The translations under genes and the position numbers were made by a program. DNA of 64,000 nucleotides from JARRKU01 sp050288425. Lineage in GTDB: Bacteria > Desulfobacterota > Desulfobacteria > Desulfobacterales > Desulfosarcinaceae. Positions 38,772-47,139 of this stretch are shown in pieces (positions within the stretch are counted from its first letter, which is position 1; every line of letters begins with the position of its first letter). The DNA lies in the NCBI GenBank assembly GCA_050288425.1, contig JBNKDU010000096.1, positions 49,823-113,822 on the forward strand, in the 5' to 3' direction. The notes beneath the pieces are model-generated. The model did no database searches and had not been told where the DNA came from. It was given only the letters and a program-made list of their open reading frames with translations.

Positions 38772-39461
38772 ATGATCGACCTGCAGGGATACGGTTCCAT
38801 GTTGATCGCCGGAACCAGGCTGACCATCGTGGTGGGGCTGTGCGCCATGGTGATCGCCGTCCTTCTCGGCCTGCTGGGCGCCTGGGGAAAATTAACGGCC
38901 GTTGTCGCGGTCCGCAGGGCCGCCGACACCTATACGACGGTGGTTCGCGGCGTACCGGAACTGGTGATGATCCTGCTGGTCTATTACGGCGTGCCGACCC
39001 TGATTCAGGACCTGGCTTCGGCGGCGGGCCGGGAATTGGTCCTCGACCTGAATCCGTTCATCGCCGGTGTGGCCACCATCGGTTTCATCTATGGGGCCTT
39101 CGCCACAGAGGTCTTCCGCGGCGCCTATCTCGCCGTGCCGCGGGGGCAGATCGAGGCGGCTCGGGCGGTGGGCATGGGTCCCGCCCTGGCTTTCCGCCGC
39201 ATCCTGCTGCCCCAGATGTGGCGCTTCGCCCTTCCCGGACTGGGCAATATCTGGATGGTGCTCATCAAGGCCACCGCGCTGATTTCGGTCATTCAACTGC
39301 CGGAATTGATGCGCAACGCCGATATCGCGGCCCGTGCCACCCACCAGCCGTTTACCTGCTATTTCGCTGCCTCGCTGATCTACCTGACCATCACGATCCT
39401 GTCCATCCTCCTGCAACAACGCGCGGAAAGCTGGGCCGCGCGAGGGGTCCGGAGGGCATAA
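38772..39461 (+). CDS. Polar amino-acid ABC transporter, permease (HisQ-like)
   Basis: A 229-aa inner-membrane subunit with five hydrophobic segments and the HisQ/ArtQ-type EAA loop: EAARAVGMGPALAFRRILLPQ. GYGSMLIAGTRLTIVVGL at the N-terminus and YGVPTLIQ fit the His/Glu/Gln/Arg/opine permease group. It pairs with the 241-aa permease that starts 1 bp after its stop. Confidence 0.92.
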   Translation: MIDLQGYGSMLIAGTRLTIVVGLCAMVIAVLLGLLGAWGKLTAVVAVRRAADTYTTVVRGVPELVMILLVYYGVPTLIQDLASAAGRELVLDLNPFIAGVATIGFIYGAFATEVFRGAYLAVPRGQIEAARAVGMGPALAFRRILLPQMWRFALPGLGNIWMVLIKATALISVIQLPELMRNADIAARATHQPFTCYFAASLIYLTITILSILLQQRAESWAARGVRRA

Positions 39462-39462
39462 T

Positions 39463-40188
39463 ATGGATCTGCCCATCATACTGGACAATATGCCCAAATT
39501 CATCGGCGGCATCGGCGTAACCGTCGAACTGACCGTCATCAGCGTGCTCATCGGGCTCTGCATGGCCATCCCCATGGCCCTCATGCGTGTCTCCGGAAAT
39601 CCCGTGCTGCGCTGGCCGGCCTTTGGGTTCATCTTCTATTTCCGCGGCACGCCCCTGTTGATCCAGATTTTCCTGGTCTACTACGGCAGCGGACAATTTC
39701 AGGAGCCCCTCTCCCGGTTGGGGCTATGGACCTTTTTCCGGGAAGCCCACTTCTGCGCCATTCTGGCACTTTCCCTGAACACGGCCGCCTATTCCGCCGA
39801 AATCCTGCGCGGTGCCATTCAGGCGGTGCCCCTGGGCGAGATCGAAGCCGCCCGGGCGTGCGGCATGTCCTCCGCCAAGCTCAAGCGCCGCATCGTGCTG
39901 CCCATCGCCTTTCGCCTGGCGTGGCCGGCCTACACCAACGAGGTGGTCTTCCTGCTTCAGGCCACCTCCCTGGTTTCCATCATCACCATCATGGACATCA
40001 CCGGGGTGGCCCGTCTCGCCGCGGCCCGCAGTTTCGCCTTCTACGAACTGTTCATCACCGCCGCCCTTCTTTACCTGATCATGGTGTACGGCACCCTGTT
40101 CGTTTTCAAGCGCGTGGAAAAGCGACTCATGCGCCATCTCCGCCGACGGCCCCGGGCGGAAAATCCGGTGGAGGCCCTCCCCGGGTAG
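39463..40188 (+). CDS. Polar amino-acid ABC transporter, permease (HisM-like)
   Basis: A 241-aa inner-membrane permease with the EAA-type loop EAARACGMSSAKLKRRIVLP and the family opening FIGGIGVTVELTVISVLIGL. Its RGTPLLIQIFLVYYG segment is the standard N-terminal-membrane loop of HisM/ArtM subunits. Last gene of the importer; a long imperfect inverted repeat lies 130 bp downstream. Confidence 0.92.
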   Translation: MDLPIILDNMPKFIGGIGVTVELTVISVLIGLCMAIPMALMRVSGNPVLRWPAFGFIFYFRGTPLLIQIFLVYYGSGQFQEPLSRLGLWTFFREAHFCAILALSLNTAAYSAEILRGAIQAVPLGEIEAARACGMSSAKLKRRIVLPIAFRLAWPAYTNEVVFLLQATSLVSIITIMDITGVARLAAARSFAFYELFITAALLYLIMVYGTLFVFKRVEKRLMRHLRRRPRAENPVEALPG

Positions 40189-40320
40189 CTTATGGATCCG
40201 TGCCACCCGCCCGGGCGATTTCAACATGGCCCGGGAAGAATGCTTTCCCCTGTTATTGCACAACGCGGTTATCCGGAATGCTCAAGTTGCGTGTAACAGC
40301 AGGTTTTTTGCTGCTATTGC

Positions 40321-40456
40321 ATATCGTCAAATCGTTGAATCGTCCAATGGTCAAATGGGGAAAGGCATTCTGTCTGATTTCATATTGCTGCAATATCTAA
40401 ATGATAGAATTCCACTCCCGATTTGACCATTCGACGATTTGATGATTTGACCAAAT
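40321..40456. repeat. Long imperfect inverted repeat (36-bp arms)
   Basis: Arms at 40321-40356 and 40421-40456 match as inverted copies at about 29 of 36 positions; the inner 11 bp (CATTTGACCATT side) are best. Each arm also contains short tandem-like units (CGATTTGA). The 64-bp centre is AT-rich. It lies in the 398-bp gap after the ABC importer. It may act as a bidirectional transcription barrier or be a non-autonomous miniature repeat; no transposase ORF is present. The rest of 40189-40320 holds nothing recognised. Confidence 0.7.
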
Positions 40457-40529
40457 CAACTTTACGTAATCGGCACAGATTCGGGCTGCCTGCCAGCCAG
40501 CTTGTGTTTTGTGGATAAGTGCGTTGCAT

Positions 40530-40567
40530 AAAAAAAGGCATCTCCCCGCCATGGGGGAGATGCCTTT
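40530..40567 (-). terminator. Rho-independent terminator of the cold-shock gene
   Basis: A 14-bp perfect stem (AAAGGCATCTCCCC / GGGGAGATGCCTTT) with a 6-nt loop runs into TTTTTT on the minus strand, 20 bp after the cold-shock gene stop. Confidence 0.9.
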
Positions 40568-40586
40568 GAATTTCGAGTACCCGGTA

Positions 40587-40787
40587 TCAGACGATGGTTA
40601 CATTGGACGCGGCAAGCCCCTTGGGGCCTTGTTCGATATCGAAGGTTACCTGATCGCCCTCATTGAGGGAACGGAACCCTTCGGCTTTGATTGCCGAATG
40701 GTGGACGAAGACATCGGGGCCGTCTTCCTGCTCGATAAATCCGAATCCCTTTTGATCGTTGAACCACTTCACGGTGCCATTGGCCAT
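40587..40787 (-). CDS. Cold-shock protein CspA family
   Basis: A 66-aa single-domain cold-shock protein (OB fold) that binds single-stranded RNA and DNA as an RNA chaperone. It has RNP1 KGFGFIE and RNP2 VFVHHSAI, and the start GTVKWFNDQKGFGFI is standard. The ATG at 40787 has GGAGG; longer in-frame extension is upstream leader. The leader (40788 to about 40930) is AT-rich and contains a GCCTGCC/GGCAGGC hairpin (40880-40901), in keeping with the long structured leaders of csp genes. A strong terminator follows. Confidence 0.95.
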   Translation of the reverse strand: MANGTVKWFNDQKGFGFIEQEDGPDVFVHHSAIKAEGFRSLNEGDQVTFDIEQGPKGLAASNVTIV

Positions 40788-41034
40788 GATTACAGCCTCC
40801 TTTCCTAAAAAAAATAGACCATGTTCCATACTGAAGGAGGCCGATCGATGAAGCGGCTTGATCCTACAGAACGATAACCGCCTGCCACCCAAAAGGCAGG
40901 CCTTTACTGGTAAGGCGAACATTAACCGCTCCAACGCAAGATTGCAAGTATTTTATCGGGTGACTTCCATTGTTATGATTTGAAAGGCCGCCGTTTCGGC
41001 CAAGGGACCCGGCGGGATGGCCGCCATACCACAT
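40788..41034 (-). promoter_or_regulatory. Cold-shock gene leader and upstream region
   Basis: About 140 nt of probable 5' leader precedes the cold-shock gene on the minus strand, with a 7-bp hairpin at 40880-40901 (GCCTGCC / GGCAGGC). Beyond about 40935 the sequence is unassigned until the first dyad at 41035. No consensus promoter was recognised. Confidence 0.35.
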
Positions 41035-41051
41035 TGTACCATTCTGGCATA
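41035..41051. promoter_or_regulatory. Activator-site dyad 1
   Basis: The 17-bp sequence reads TGT-A-CCA-TTC-TGG-C-ATA, centred on 41043. It matches the consensus TGT-r-CCA-TTy-TGG-C-ACA shared by three sites in this region. See the finding on the array. Confidence 0.5.
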
Positions 41052-41064
41052 ATTGTTATCCGGC

Positions 41065-41081
41065 TATCCCATTTTGGCACA
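41065..41081. promoter_or_regulatory. Activator-site dyad 2
   Basis: Centred on 41073, this site reads TAT-C-CCA-TTT-TGG-C-ACA. It is 30 bp from dyad 1 centre to centre, close to three helical turns, so both would face the same side of the DNA. Confidence 0.55.
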
Positions 41082-41125
41082 TATATTATTTAAGTATTTG
41101 AAATCAGCTGCATTAGCCTTATTGC

Positions 41126-41142
41126 TGTGCCATTTTGGAACA
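41126..41142. promoter_or_regulatory. Activator-site dyad 3
   Basis: Centred on 41134, this site reads TGT-G-CCA-TTT-TGG-A-ACA. It is 61 bp from dyad 2, near six helical turns. It lies about 130 bp upstream of the -12 element, a normal distance for a sigma-54 enhancer-binding protein. Confidence 0.55.
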
Positions 41143-41249
41143 CCTCCACCCCTTATCCGGGACCCATCTCTTTTATTCCAGCACCATGCAATACCATCTC
41201 AACTAGTTGTTTTTATTCTTCATCCTCACGCATCGCCCCGGAACGCCGC

Positions 41250-41265
41250 TTGGCATATCTCTTGC
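41250..41265 (+). promoter_or_regulatory. Sigma-54 (RpoN) -24/-12 promoter
   Basis: TTGGCATATCTCTTGC has the exact sigma-54 layout: TTGGCA, two bases, four bases, TTGC, with GG and GC 12 bp apart. Transcription would start near 41277, giving a leader of about 137 nt before the HdrA-type gene at 41414. This promoter needs an ATP-driven activator, and the three dyads upstream are the candidate binding sites. Confidence 0.6.
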
Positions 41266-41413
41266 GATCAATGCCAGCGCAAGCGCGCATGACTGAAACC
41301 GATCATGCGGCCGCTTGAATTGATTCGGTCCGCCAATGCGGGTATTCCACGGCTGAAGCGCCCCGTTCAGACGAGCGGCGGAACACATACAACTCAATCC
41401 ACAGAGGTTTTCC

Positions 41414-44400
41414 ATGGCAACAGAGAACAAAAAGGACAGTGTTGTCGGCTCGGTGATGGTGGTCGGCGGCGGTATTGCCGGCATCCAGGCCTCACTCGAT
41501 CTGGCGGATTCCGGTTACCTGGTGAAAATGATCGAGGGCAAATCCGCCATCGGCGGCGTAATGGCCCAGCTGGACAAGACCTTCCCCACCAACGACTGCG
41601 CCATGTGCGTGATTTCGCCCAAACTGGTGGAGGCCGGCCGCCACTTGAACATCGATCTGTACACCACCACCGAAGTGGAAAAGGTGGAGGGGGAGGCCGG
41701 CAATTTCAAAGTCACCCTGCTGGAACGGCCGCGCTACATCGACCTGGACAAGTGCACGGCCTGCGGAGAGTGCGCCAAAGCCTGCCCCATCGACGTTCCC
41801 AACCAGTTCGACATGAACCTGCGCGAACGCAAGGCCGCCTTCAAGCTCTACCCCCAGGGCATGCCCAGCGCGTTCGCCATCGACAAACGGGGCACCGCTC
41901 CCTGCAAGGCCACCTGCCCGGCCCATGTCAGCATCCAGGGGTATATCGCCCTGATCAACGACGGCCGCTACACGGAAGCCCTGAAATTGTTCAAAAAGGA
42001 CCACCCCTTCCCCGGCATCTGCGGCCGGGTGTGCCACCATCCCTGTGAAGGTGAATGCACCCGCAACGACGTGGACGAACCCCTGGCCATCAGGGAACTC
42101 CATCGCTTCCTGGCCGATTACGAGCAGCAGCGGGGCGAAATCTACATCCCCGAAATCGAAGCGCAAAAACGGGAGGAAAAGGTCGCCGTCATCGGTTCGG
42201 GACCTGCCGGACTCACCGCGGCCTACTACTTGCTCCAGCAGGGCTATGGGGTCACCATCTTCGAAAAACTGCCCGAACCCGGCGGCATGATGCGCGTGGG
42301 CATCCCCGAGTACCGACTGCCCCGCGACCTGCTGGCCGCGGAAATCGATGTGATCCGCCAGATGGGCGCCGACATCAAGTGTGGCGTGACCTTCGGCAAG
42401 GACATCACCCTGGAAAGCCTCCGGACGGACGGATTCGGCGCCTGTTTCATGGCCATCGGCCTGCACGGCGGCCGCAAGCTGGGCGTGGAGAATGAAGACG
42501 GCGCCGGCGTGCTGCAGGGCGTCGACTTCCTGCGCGATGTGGCCATGGGCAAAGAGGTGGCGGTCGGCGACGATGTCATCGTGGTGGGCGGCGGTAACGT
42601 GGCCATCGATGTGGCCCTCACCGCCAAACGCAAGGGCGCCAAGAACGTCACCTTGATCTGCCTGGAAAAACGGGAGGAGATGCCCGCCTGGGAACACGAA
42701 ATCGAAGAGGCGCTGGAAGGTGACATCCAGATCGTCAACTCCTTCGGTCCCAAATCCTTTTTCATCGACAAGGGCAACAAGGTATCGGGCATCGAGTTCA
42801 AATCCTGCACGGCCGTATTCGACGACCAGGGCCGCTTCAATCCCGCCTATGACGAAGATGCCTGTACCCCCTATTTCGGCGACACCGTGATCGTGGCCAT
42901 CGGCCAGAGCACCAACCTGGAAGGCATCCGGGAACAGGGCATCGGCATCTCCCGCCCCGGCGGCCTGGAGGCCGATCCCGTGACCCTGCAGACCGGCATC
43001 GATTGGGTCTTCGCCGGCGGCGATGCCTTCTACGGCCCCAAATCGGTGGTGGACGCCGTGGCCTGCGGCAAGGAGGCCGCCGAGTCCATCCACCGCTTCA
43101 TCAACGGCATGGACCTGGCCGAAGGACGGGAAAAGAAATGGGAATTCGTCAAACCGGATGTGGCCAACGAACCGCTGAAGGCCCGGACCCGGGTCCGCTG
43201 CCTCGACCCGGCCGCCCGGGAGTGCAACTTCCTGGAAGTCTCTTACGGCTACGACGAAGACGAAGCCAAGGGGGAGGCCCACCGATGCCTCAAATGCGGG
43301 ATCTGTTCGGAGTGCTACCAGTGCGTGGATGCCTGCCTGGCCAAGGCCGTCGACCACGACATGCAGCCCAGGCGCACCGAAGTGGAGGTGGGCTCCATCA
43401 TCCTGGCCCCCGGCTTCACGCCTTACGATCCCAGCAAGCATGCCCATTATGCCTATGCCAACCATCCCAACGTGGTGACGGCGCTGGAATTCGAGCGCAT
43501 CCTGTCCGCCTCGGGCCCCTACCAGGGTCACCTGATCCGGCCCTCCGACCACCAGGAGCCCAAGAAGATCGCCTGGATGCAGTGTATCGGCTCCCGGGAC
43601 ATCAACCAGTGCGACCACGCCTATTGTTCGGGCGTCTGCTGCATGTATGCGGCCAAGCAGACCGTCATCGCCAAGGAGCATAGCGACCACGACCTGGACA
43701 CGGCCGTCTTCTTCATGGATATCCGCACCTACGGCAAGGATTTCGAGCGTTACTACAATCGCTGCAAGGACGAGCACGGCGTGCGCTTCGTTCGTTCCCG
43801 GGTCCACACCATCGATCCGGTGGAGAACGAAAACCTGCGCCTGCGCTACGTGAGCGAAGACGGCGACATCGTCGACGAAATCTTCGACATGGTGGTCCTC
43901 TCCGTGGGCCTGGCCCCCAACGACGAGGCCATCCGCCTGGCCGATACCATGGGCATCGCCCTCAACCGGCACAAGTTCGCCCAGACCAGCGATCTGGCGC
44001 CGGTGGCCACCAACAGGGAGGGTATCTATGTCTGCGGCGTCTTCCAGGGTCCCAAGGATATTCCCCAGTCGGTGATGGAAGCCTCGGCCGCCTCCTCGGC
44101 CGCCTCCCGCAACCTGGCCGCCGCCCGCGGCACCCTCACCCGCACCAGGGAACTTCCTCCGGAACTGGACGTGTCCCAACAGCAGCCCCGGGTGGGTGTC
44201 TTCGTCTGTAACTGCGGCATCAACATCGGAGGCGTGGCCGATGTGCCGGCGGTGCGCGAATATGCCGCCACCCTGCCCGGCGTGGTCCACGTGGAGGACA
44301 ATCTGTTCACCTGCTCCCAGGATACCCAGGACAAGATGAAGGATGTCATCCGGGAAAAGGGCATCAACCGGGTGGTGGTGGCTTCCTGTTCGCCCCGGAC

Positions 44401-45868
44401 CCATGAACCGCTGTTCCAGGAAACCATCCGGGAGGCGGGCCTCAACAAATACCTGTTCGAGATGGCCAATATCCGCGACCAGAACACCTGGGTGCATATG
44501 AACAACCCGGACAAGGCCACGGAAAAAGCCAAGGACCTGATCCGCATGGCCGTGGCCAAGGCCGCCTATATCGAGCCCCTGCACCAGGTCAGCCTGAACG
44601 TAAAGCAATCGGCCCTTATCGTGGGAGGCGGCGTGGCCGGCATGGAATCGGCCCTGGGCATCGCCGACCAGGGCTTTCAGACCTACCTGGTGGAGCGTTC
44701 CGGCACCCTGGGCGGCAACGCCCTCTGGCTGCGCCATACCTGGCAGGGCGAAGAGGTCCAACCCTATGTGACCGATCTGGTGGAACGGGTGATGGGCCAT
44801 CCCCATATCCGCACCTTCCTCAACACCGAGGTCATCGAAACCGGCGGCATTCTGGGCAACTTCACCACCACCCTGGCCTCGGCCGGCGAGACCATCTCCA
44901 CCGTAACCGTGGAGCACGGCATCTCCATCCTGGCCACCGGCGGCAAACCCTACGATGGAAACGAGTACCTCCACGGCGAACATCCCAACGTCCTCAGCCA
45001 CAAGCAGCTGGACGAGGCCATGACCGCCGGCGACCCACGGATCGCAGGGGCCGACAGCGCCGTCTTTATCCAGTGCGTGGGATCGCGCACCGAGGAGTTT
45101 CCCTCCTGCAGCCGCGTCTGCTGCACCCACTCGGTGAAGTCGGCCATCGCCCTCAAGAAGCAGAAGCCGGCCATGAATGTCTATATTCTCTATCGCGACA
45201 TCCGCACCTACGGATTCCGCGAGGACCTCTACAGCCGGGCACGGGAAATGGGAGTGATCTTCATCCGCTTCGACATGCAGGCACCGCCCCAGGTGGTCAA
45301 TGGCGACGGCGGCGAAATCAGCGTGACGGCCAAGGACCACATCCTGGGCCGCCCCATCGAGATCAACCCCGACCTGCTGATCCTGGCCAACGGGGTCCGG
45401 CCCAACGAAAACAAGAATCTGTTCGAAATGTTCAAGGTTCCCGTCAACGCCGAGGGATTTCTGGTGGAGGCGCATGCCAAGCTGCGACCGGTGGATTTCA
45501 GTTCCGAAGGCATCTTCATGGCCGGCCTGGCCCACTATCCCAAATCCATCGACGAGACCATCGCCCAGGCCCAGGCGGCCGTCTCCCGGGCCTCCACGGT
45601 CTTGTGCAAGGAGACCATTTGGGTGGGCGGCGTCACCGCCGAGGTCGATGCCGACCGTTGCGCGGTCTGCTGCACCTGTGTGCGCACCTGTCCCTACAAC
45701 GTGCCCGTGATCGGCAAGGAGGGACACGCGGTCATCGACAAGGCCGGCTGCCAGGGTTGCGGCTGCTGCGTCGCCGAATGCCCGGGCAAGGCCATTTCCC
45801 TGAAGCACTTCACCGATGAGCAGTTGATCGCCAAGACTGTGGCCCTGTTCACGGAATGCGCCTCCTGA
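41414..45868 (+). CDS. HdrA-GltD-HdrA fusion flavoprotein
   Basis: A 1484-aa cytoplasmic flavo-iron-sulfur protein. (1) HdrA N-part, about 12-157: FAD motif GGGIAGIQ, MAQLDKTFPT with Cys at 62 and 65, and CxxCxxC-type cluster at 114-124. (2) GltD-like NAD(P)H module, about 161-580: N-terminal Cys clusters (164-215), GSGPAGLTAAYYL FAD motif and VGGGNVAIDVAL NAD(P) motif. (3) rest of HdrA1, about 624-905, with CLKCGICSECYQC. (4) second HdrA, about 926-1396, with its own GGGVAGMESALG FAD motif. (5) two [4Fe-4S] ferredoxin motifs, 1416-1457. Three FAD sites allow electron bifurcation. It precedes MvhD, MetV and MetF. A Sec codon is not present in this gene. Confidence 0.88.
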   Translation: MATENKKDSVVGSVMVVGGGIAGIQASLDLADSGYLVKMIEGKSAIGGVMAQLDKTFPTNDCAMCVISPKLVEAGRHLNIDLYTTTEVEKVEGEAGNFKVTLLERPRYIDLDKCTACGECAKACPIDVPNQFDMNLRERKAAFKLYPQGMPSAFAIDKRGTAPCKATCPAHVSIQGYIALINDGRYTEALKLFKKDHPFPGICGRVCHHPCEGECTRNDVDEPLAIRELHRFLADYEQQRGEIYIPEIEAQKREEKVAVIGSGPAGLTAAYYLLQQGYGVTIFEKLPEPGGMMRVGIPEYRLPRDLLAAEIDVIRQMGADIKCGVTFGKDITLESLRTDGFGACFMAIGLHGGRKLGVENEDGAGVLQGVDFLRDVAMGKEVAVGDDVIVVGGGNVAIDVALTAKRKGAKNVTLICLEKREEMPAWEHEIEEALEGDIQIVNSFGPKSFFIDKGNKVSGIEFKSCTAVFDDQGRFNPAYDEDACTPYFGDTVIVAIGQSTNLEGIREQGIGISRPGGLEADPVTLQTGIDWVFAGGDAFYGPKSVVDAVACGKEAAESIHRFINGMDLAEGREKKWEFVKPDVANEPLKARTRVRCLDPAARECNFLEVSYGYDEDEAKGEAHRCLKCGICSECYQCVDACLAKAVDHDMQPRRTEVEVGSIILAPGFTPYDPSKHAHYAYANHPNVVTALEFERILSASGPYQGHLIRPSDHQEPKKIAWMQCIGSRDINQCDHAYCSGVCCMYAAKQTVIAKEHSDHDLDTAVFFMDIRTYGKDFERYYNRCKDEHGVRFVRSRVHTIDPVENENLRLRYVSEDGDIVDEIFDMVVLSVGLAPNDEAIRLADTMGIALNRHKFAQTSDLAPVATNREGIYVCGVFQGPKDIPQSVMEASAASSAASRNLAAARGTLTRTRELPPELDVSQQQPRVGVFVCNCGINIGGVADVPAVREYAATLPGVVHVEDNLFTCSQDTQDKMKDVIREKGINRVVVASCSPRTHEPLFQETIREAGLNKYLFEMANIRDQNTWVHMNNPDKATEKAKDLIRMAVAKAAYIEPLHQVSLNVKQSALIVGGGVAGMESALGIADQGFQTYLVERSGTLGGNALWLRHTWQGEEVQPYVTDLVERVMGHPHIRTFLNTEVIETGGILGNFTTTLASAGETISTVTVEHGISILATGGKPYDGNEYLHGEHPNVLSHKQLDEAMTAGDPRIAGADSAVFIQCVGSRTEEFPSCSRVCCTHSVKSAIALKKQKPAMNVYILYRDIRTYGFREDLYSRAREMGVIFIRFDMQAPPQVVNGDGGEISVTAKDHILGRPIEINPDLLILANGVRPNENKNLFEMFKVPVNAEGFLVEAHAKLRPVDFSSEGIFMAGLAHYPKSIDETIAQAQAAVSRASTVLCKETIWVGGVTAEVDADRCAVCCTCVRTCPYNVPVIGKEGHAVIDKAGCQGCGCCVAECPGKAISLKHFTDEQLIAKTVALFTECAS

Positions 45869-45914
45869 AGCGGAATGGGACGATGTGATGAATCGATGAA
45901 TACCGATTGCCCTA

Positions 45915-45942
45915 TTGCCTTATTCAATGAATTGCATATATA
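45915..45942 (+). promoter_or_regulatory. Possible internal promoter before mvhD
   Basis: TTGCCT (45915-45920), a 16-bp spacer and TATATA (45937-45942) lie in the AT-rich 105-bp gap between the HdrA-type gene and mvhD. It could allow mvhD-metV-metF to be transcribed apart from the sigma-54 promoter. The match is moderate. Confidence 0.35.
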
Positions 45943-45973
45943 AACTGATCCAACCAACATAGAGGAAAGGACA

Positions 45974-46396
45974 ATGGCTATGACTGCAGCTTATGAACCC
46001 CAAATCATCGCCTTCTGCTGCAAGTACTGTGCTTACGCAGCCGGCGACCTGGCCGGCTCCATGCGGCTCAACTACCCGGCCAACGTGAAAGTGGTGCAGG
46101 TGCCCTGTACCGGACGGGTCGATATCATCCACCTGCTGCGCGCCATCGAGGGGGGTGCCGACGCCGTATACGTGGCCGGCTGACTGGAGGGTGAATGCCA
46201 TTTCCTGGAAGGAAATCTCAAAACCCGCCGCAAAGTCGAATACGTGAAAAGAACTCTCAAGGAAATCAACATGGAAGAGGAGCGCATCGAGATGTACAAC
46301 CTCTCGTCGGCCCAGGGGCCGCGCTTCGCCGAGATCGCCACCGAGATGACGGAAAAAGCCAAGGAGCTGGGACCCAGTCCGCTCAACAAAAGATAG
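45974..46396 (+). CDS. mvhD: MvhD-family iron-sulfur protein, probable selenoprotein
   Basis: Reading UGA at 46181-46183 as selenocysteine gives 140 aa, the usual MvhD length. Residues 14-20 hold FCCKYCA, and residues 68-75 read A-G-U-LEGE-C: family members normally have VxGCxxGxCH, so Sec70 replaces the first Cys. The C-terminal half (FLEGNLKTRRKVEYVKRTLKEI, then GPRFAEIATEMTEKAKELGPSPL) is fully conserved, which rules out a simple truncation. MvhD passes electrons through a [2Fe-2S] cluster between HdrA and a partner enzyme. It follows the fusion protein by 105 bp and precedes metV by 74 bp, with a GAGGAAAGG ribosome site. Confidence 0.85.
46184..46217 (+). other. Putative bacterial SECIS element
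   Basis: Just downstream of UGA 46181-46183 the message can fold ATTTCC (46200-46205) against GGAAAT (46211-46216), with a UGGAA apical loop starting 22 nt after the UGA. Bacterial SECIS hairpins normally place a G-bearing loop 16-37 nt after the codon, so this fits. The stem is only 6 bp. Confidence 0.6.
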
Positions 46397-46470
46397 CCGT
46401 AAATGCCGGGGACGCCGTCCGACCATGGATGCGGCCTGTAAACCGGCCAACCGAACAATGAGGTGATTCA

Positions 46471-47139
46471 ATGATTATCGCTGACCGAAAACCCTTGGAA
46501 GAAATCCAGGAGATGATCAAGGACTGTGACAACATCATGCTGGTCGGCTGCAAGGGTTGCGTGACCGTCTGTAATGTGGGCGGCTTGAAAGAGGTGGAGA
46601 TCCTGGCCTCCACCCTGCGCATCGCCCGCAAGAAAGAGGGCCGCCCGCTGCAGATCGATGAACGGATCCTGGAGCGCCAGTGCGATCCCGAATATGTGGA
46701 ACAGATCCGCGACGACTATGACAAGTTCGATGCGGTCCTCTCCATGGCCTGCGGCGTGGGACCCCAGTTCCTTTCCGAAGCCTATCCCAGCCAGCGTTTC
46801 TTTCCCACGGTCAACACCAAGTTCATGGGCGGCGCCGTGACCCACGGCATCTGGGAGGAACGCTGCGCGGGCTGCGGCACCTGCATCATCCACCACTATG
46901 ACGGACTCTGCCCGATCGCCCGCTGCTCCAAGAGCATCCAGCACGGCCCCTGCGGCGGCAGCGCCGACGGCAAGTGCGAAGTCGCCAAGGAGATCGAATG
47001 TATCTGGGATACCATCGTCAAGAAGAAGATGGAGCAGGGAAGACTGGATGATCTGCTGATTCAGAGAGCGAACAAGGATTGGCGCACGGCCCGCGACGGC
47101 GGACCCCGCAAGAGCATAAGGGAGGAACTGGTCAAATGA
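46471..47139 (+). CDS. metV: MetV, iron-sulfur partner of MetF
   Basis: A 222-aa protein of the methylene-THF reductase C-terminal-domain (MetV) family. It has VGCKGCVTVCNVGG near residue 26 and a Cys-rich C-terminal region (RCAGCGTCIIHHYDGLCPIARCSKSIQHGPCGG, about 131-170), consistent with Fe-S clusters. In acetogens MetV forms a core with MetF and carries electrons to the flavin. Here it sits between mvhD and metF, in the same order of function as in Moorella-type complexes. The metF start overlaps its stop (ATGA). Ribosome site GAGGTGATTCA precedes ATG 46471. Confidence 0.88.
   Translation: MIIADRKPLEEIQEMIKDCDNIMLVGCKGCVTVCNVGGLKEVEILASTLRIARKKEGRPLQIDERILERQCDPEYVEQIRDDYDKFDAVLSMACGVGPQFLSEAYPSQRFFPTVNTKFMGGAVTHGIWEERCAGCGTCIIHHYDGLCPIARCSKSIQHGPCGGSADGKCEVAKEIECIWDTIVKKKMEQGRLDDLLIQRANKDWRTARDGGPRKSIREELVK

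Noticed and set aside
41492..45808. A 1438-codon open frame on the minus strand across the HdrA fusion gene
   Set aside because: It is the antisense shadow of a GC-rich gene: the plus-strand frame has clear domains and motifs, while the minus frame is repetitive His/Gly/Gln-rich sequence with no recognised domain.
46181..46183. TGA as a frameshift or true stop of a truncated MvhD
   Set aside because: The downstream frame continues in register to a natural TAG with family-specific residues, and the TGA replaces a conserved Cys, which fits selenocysteine better than decay.
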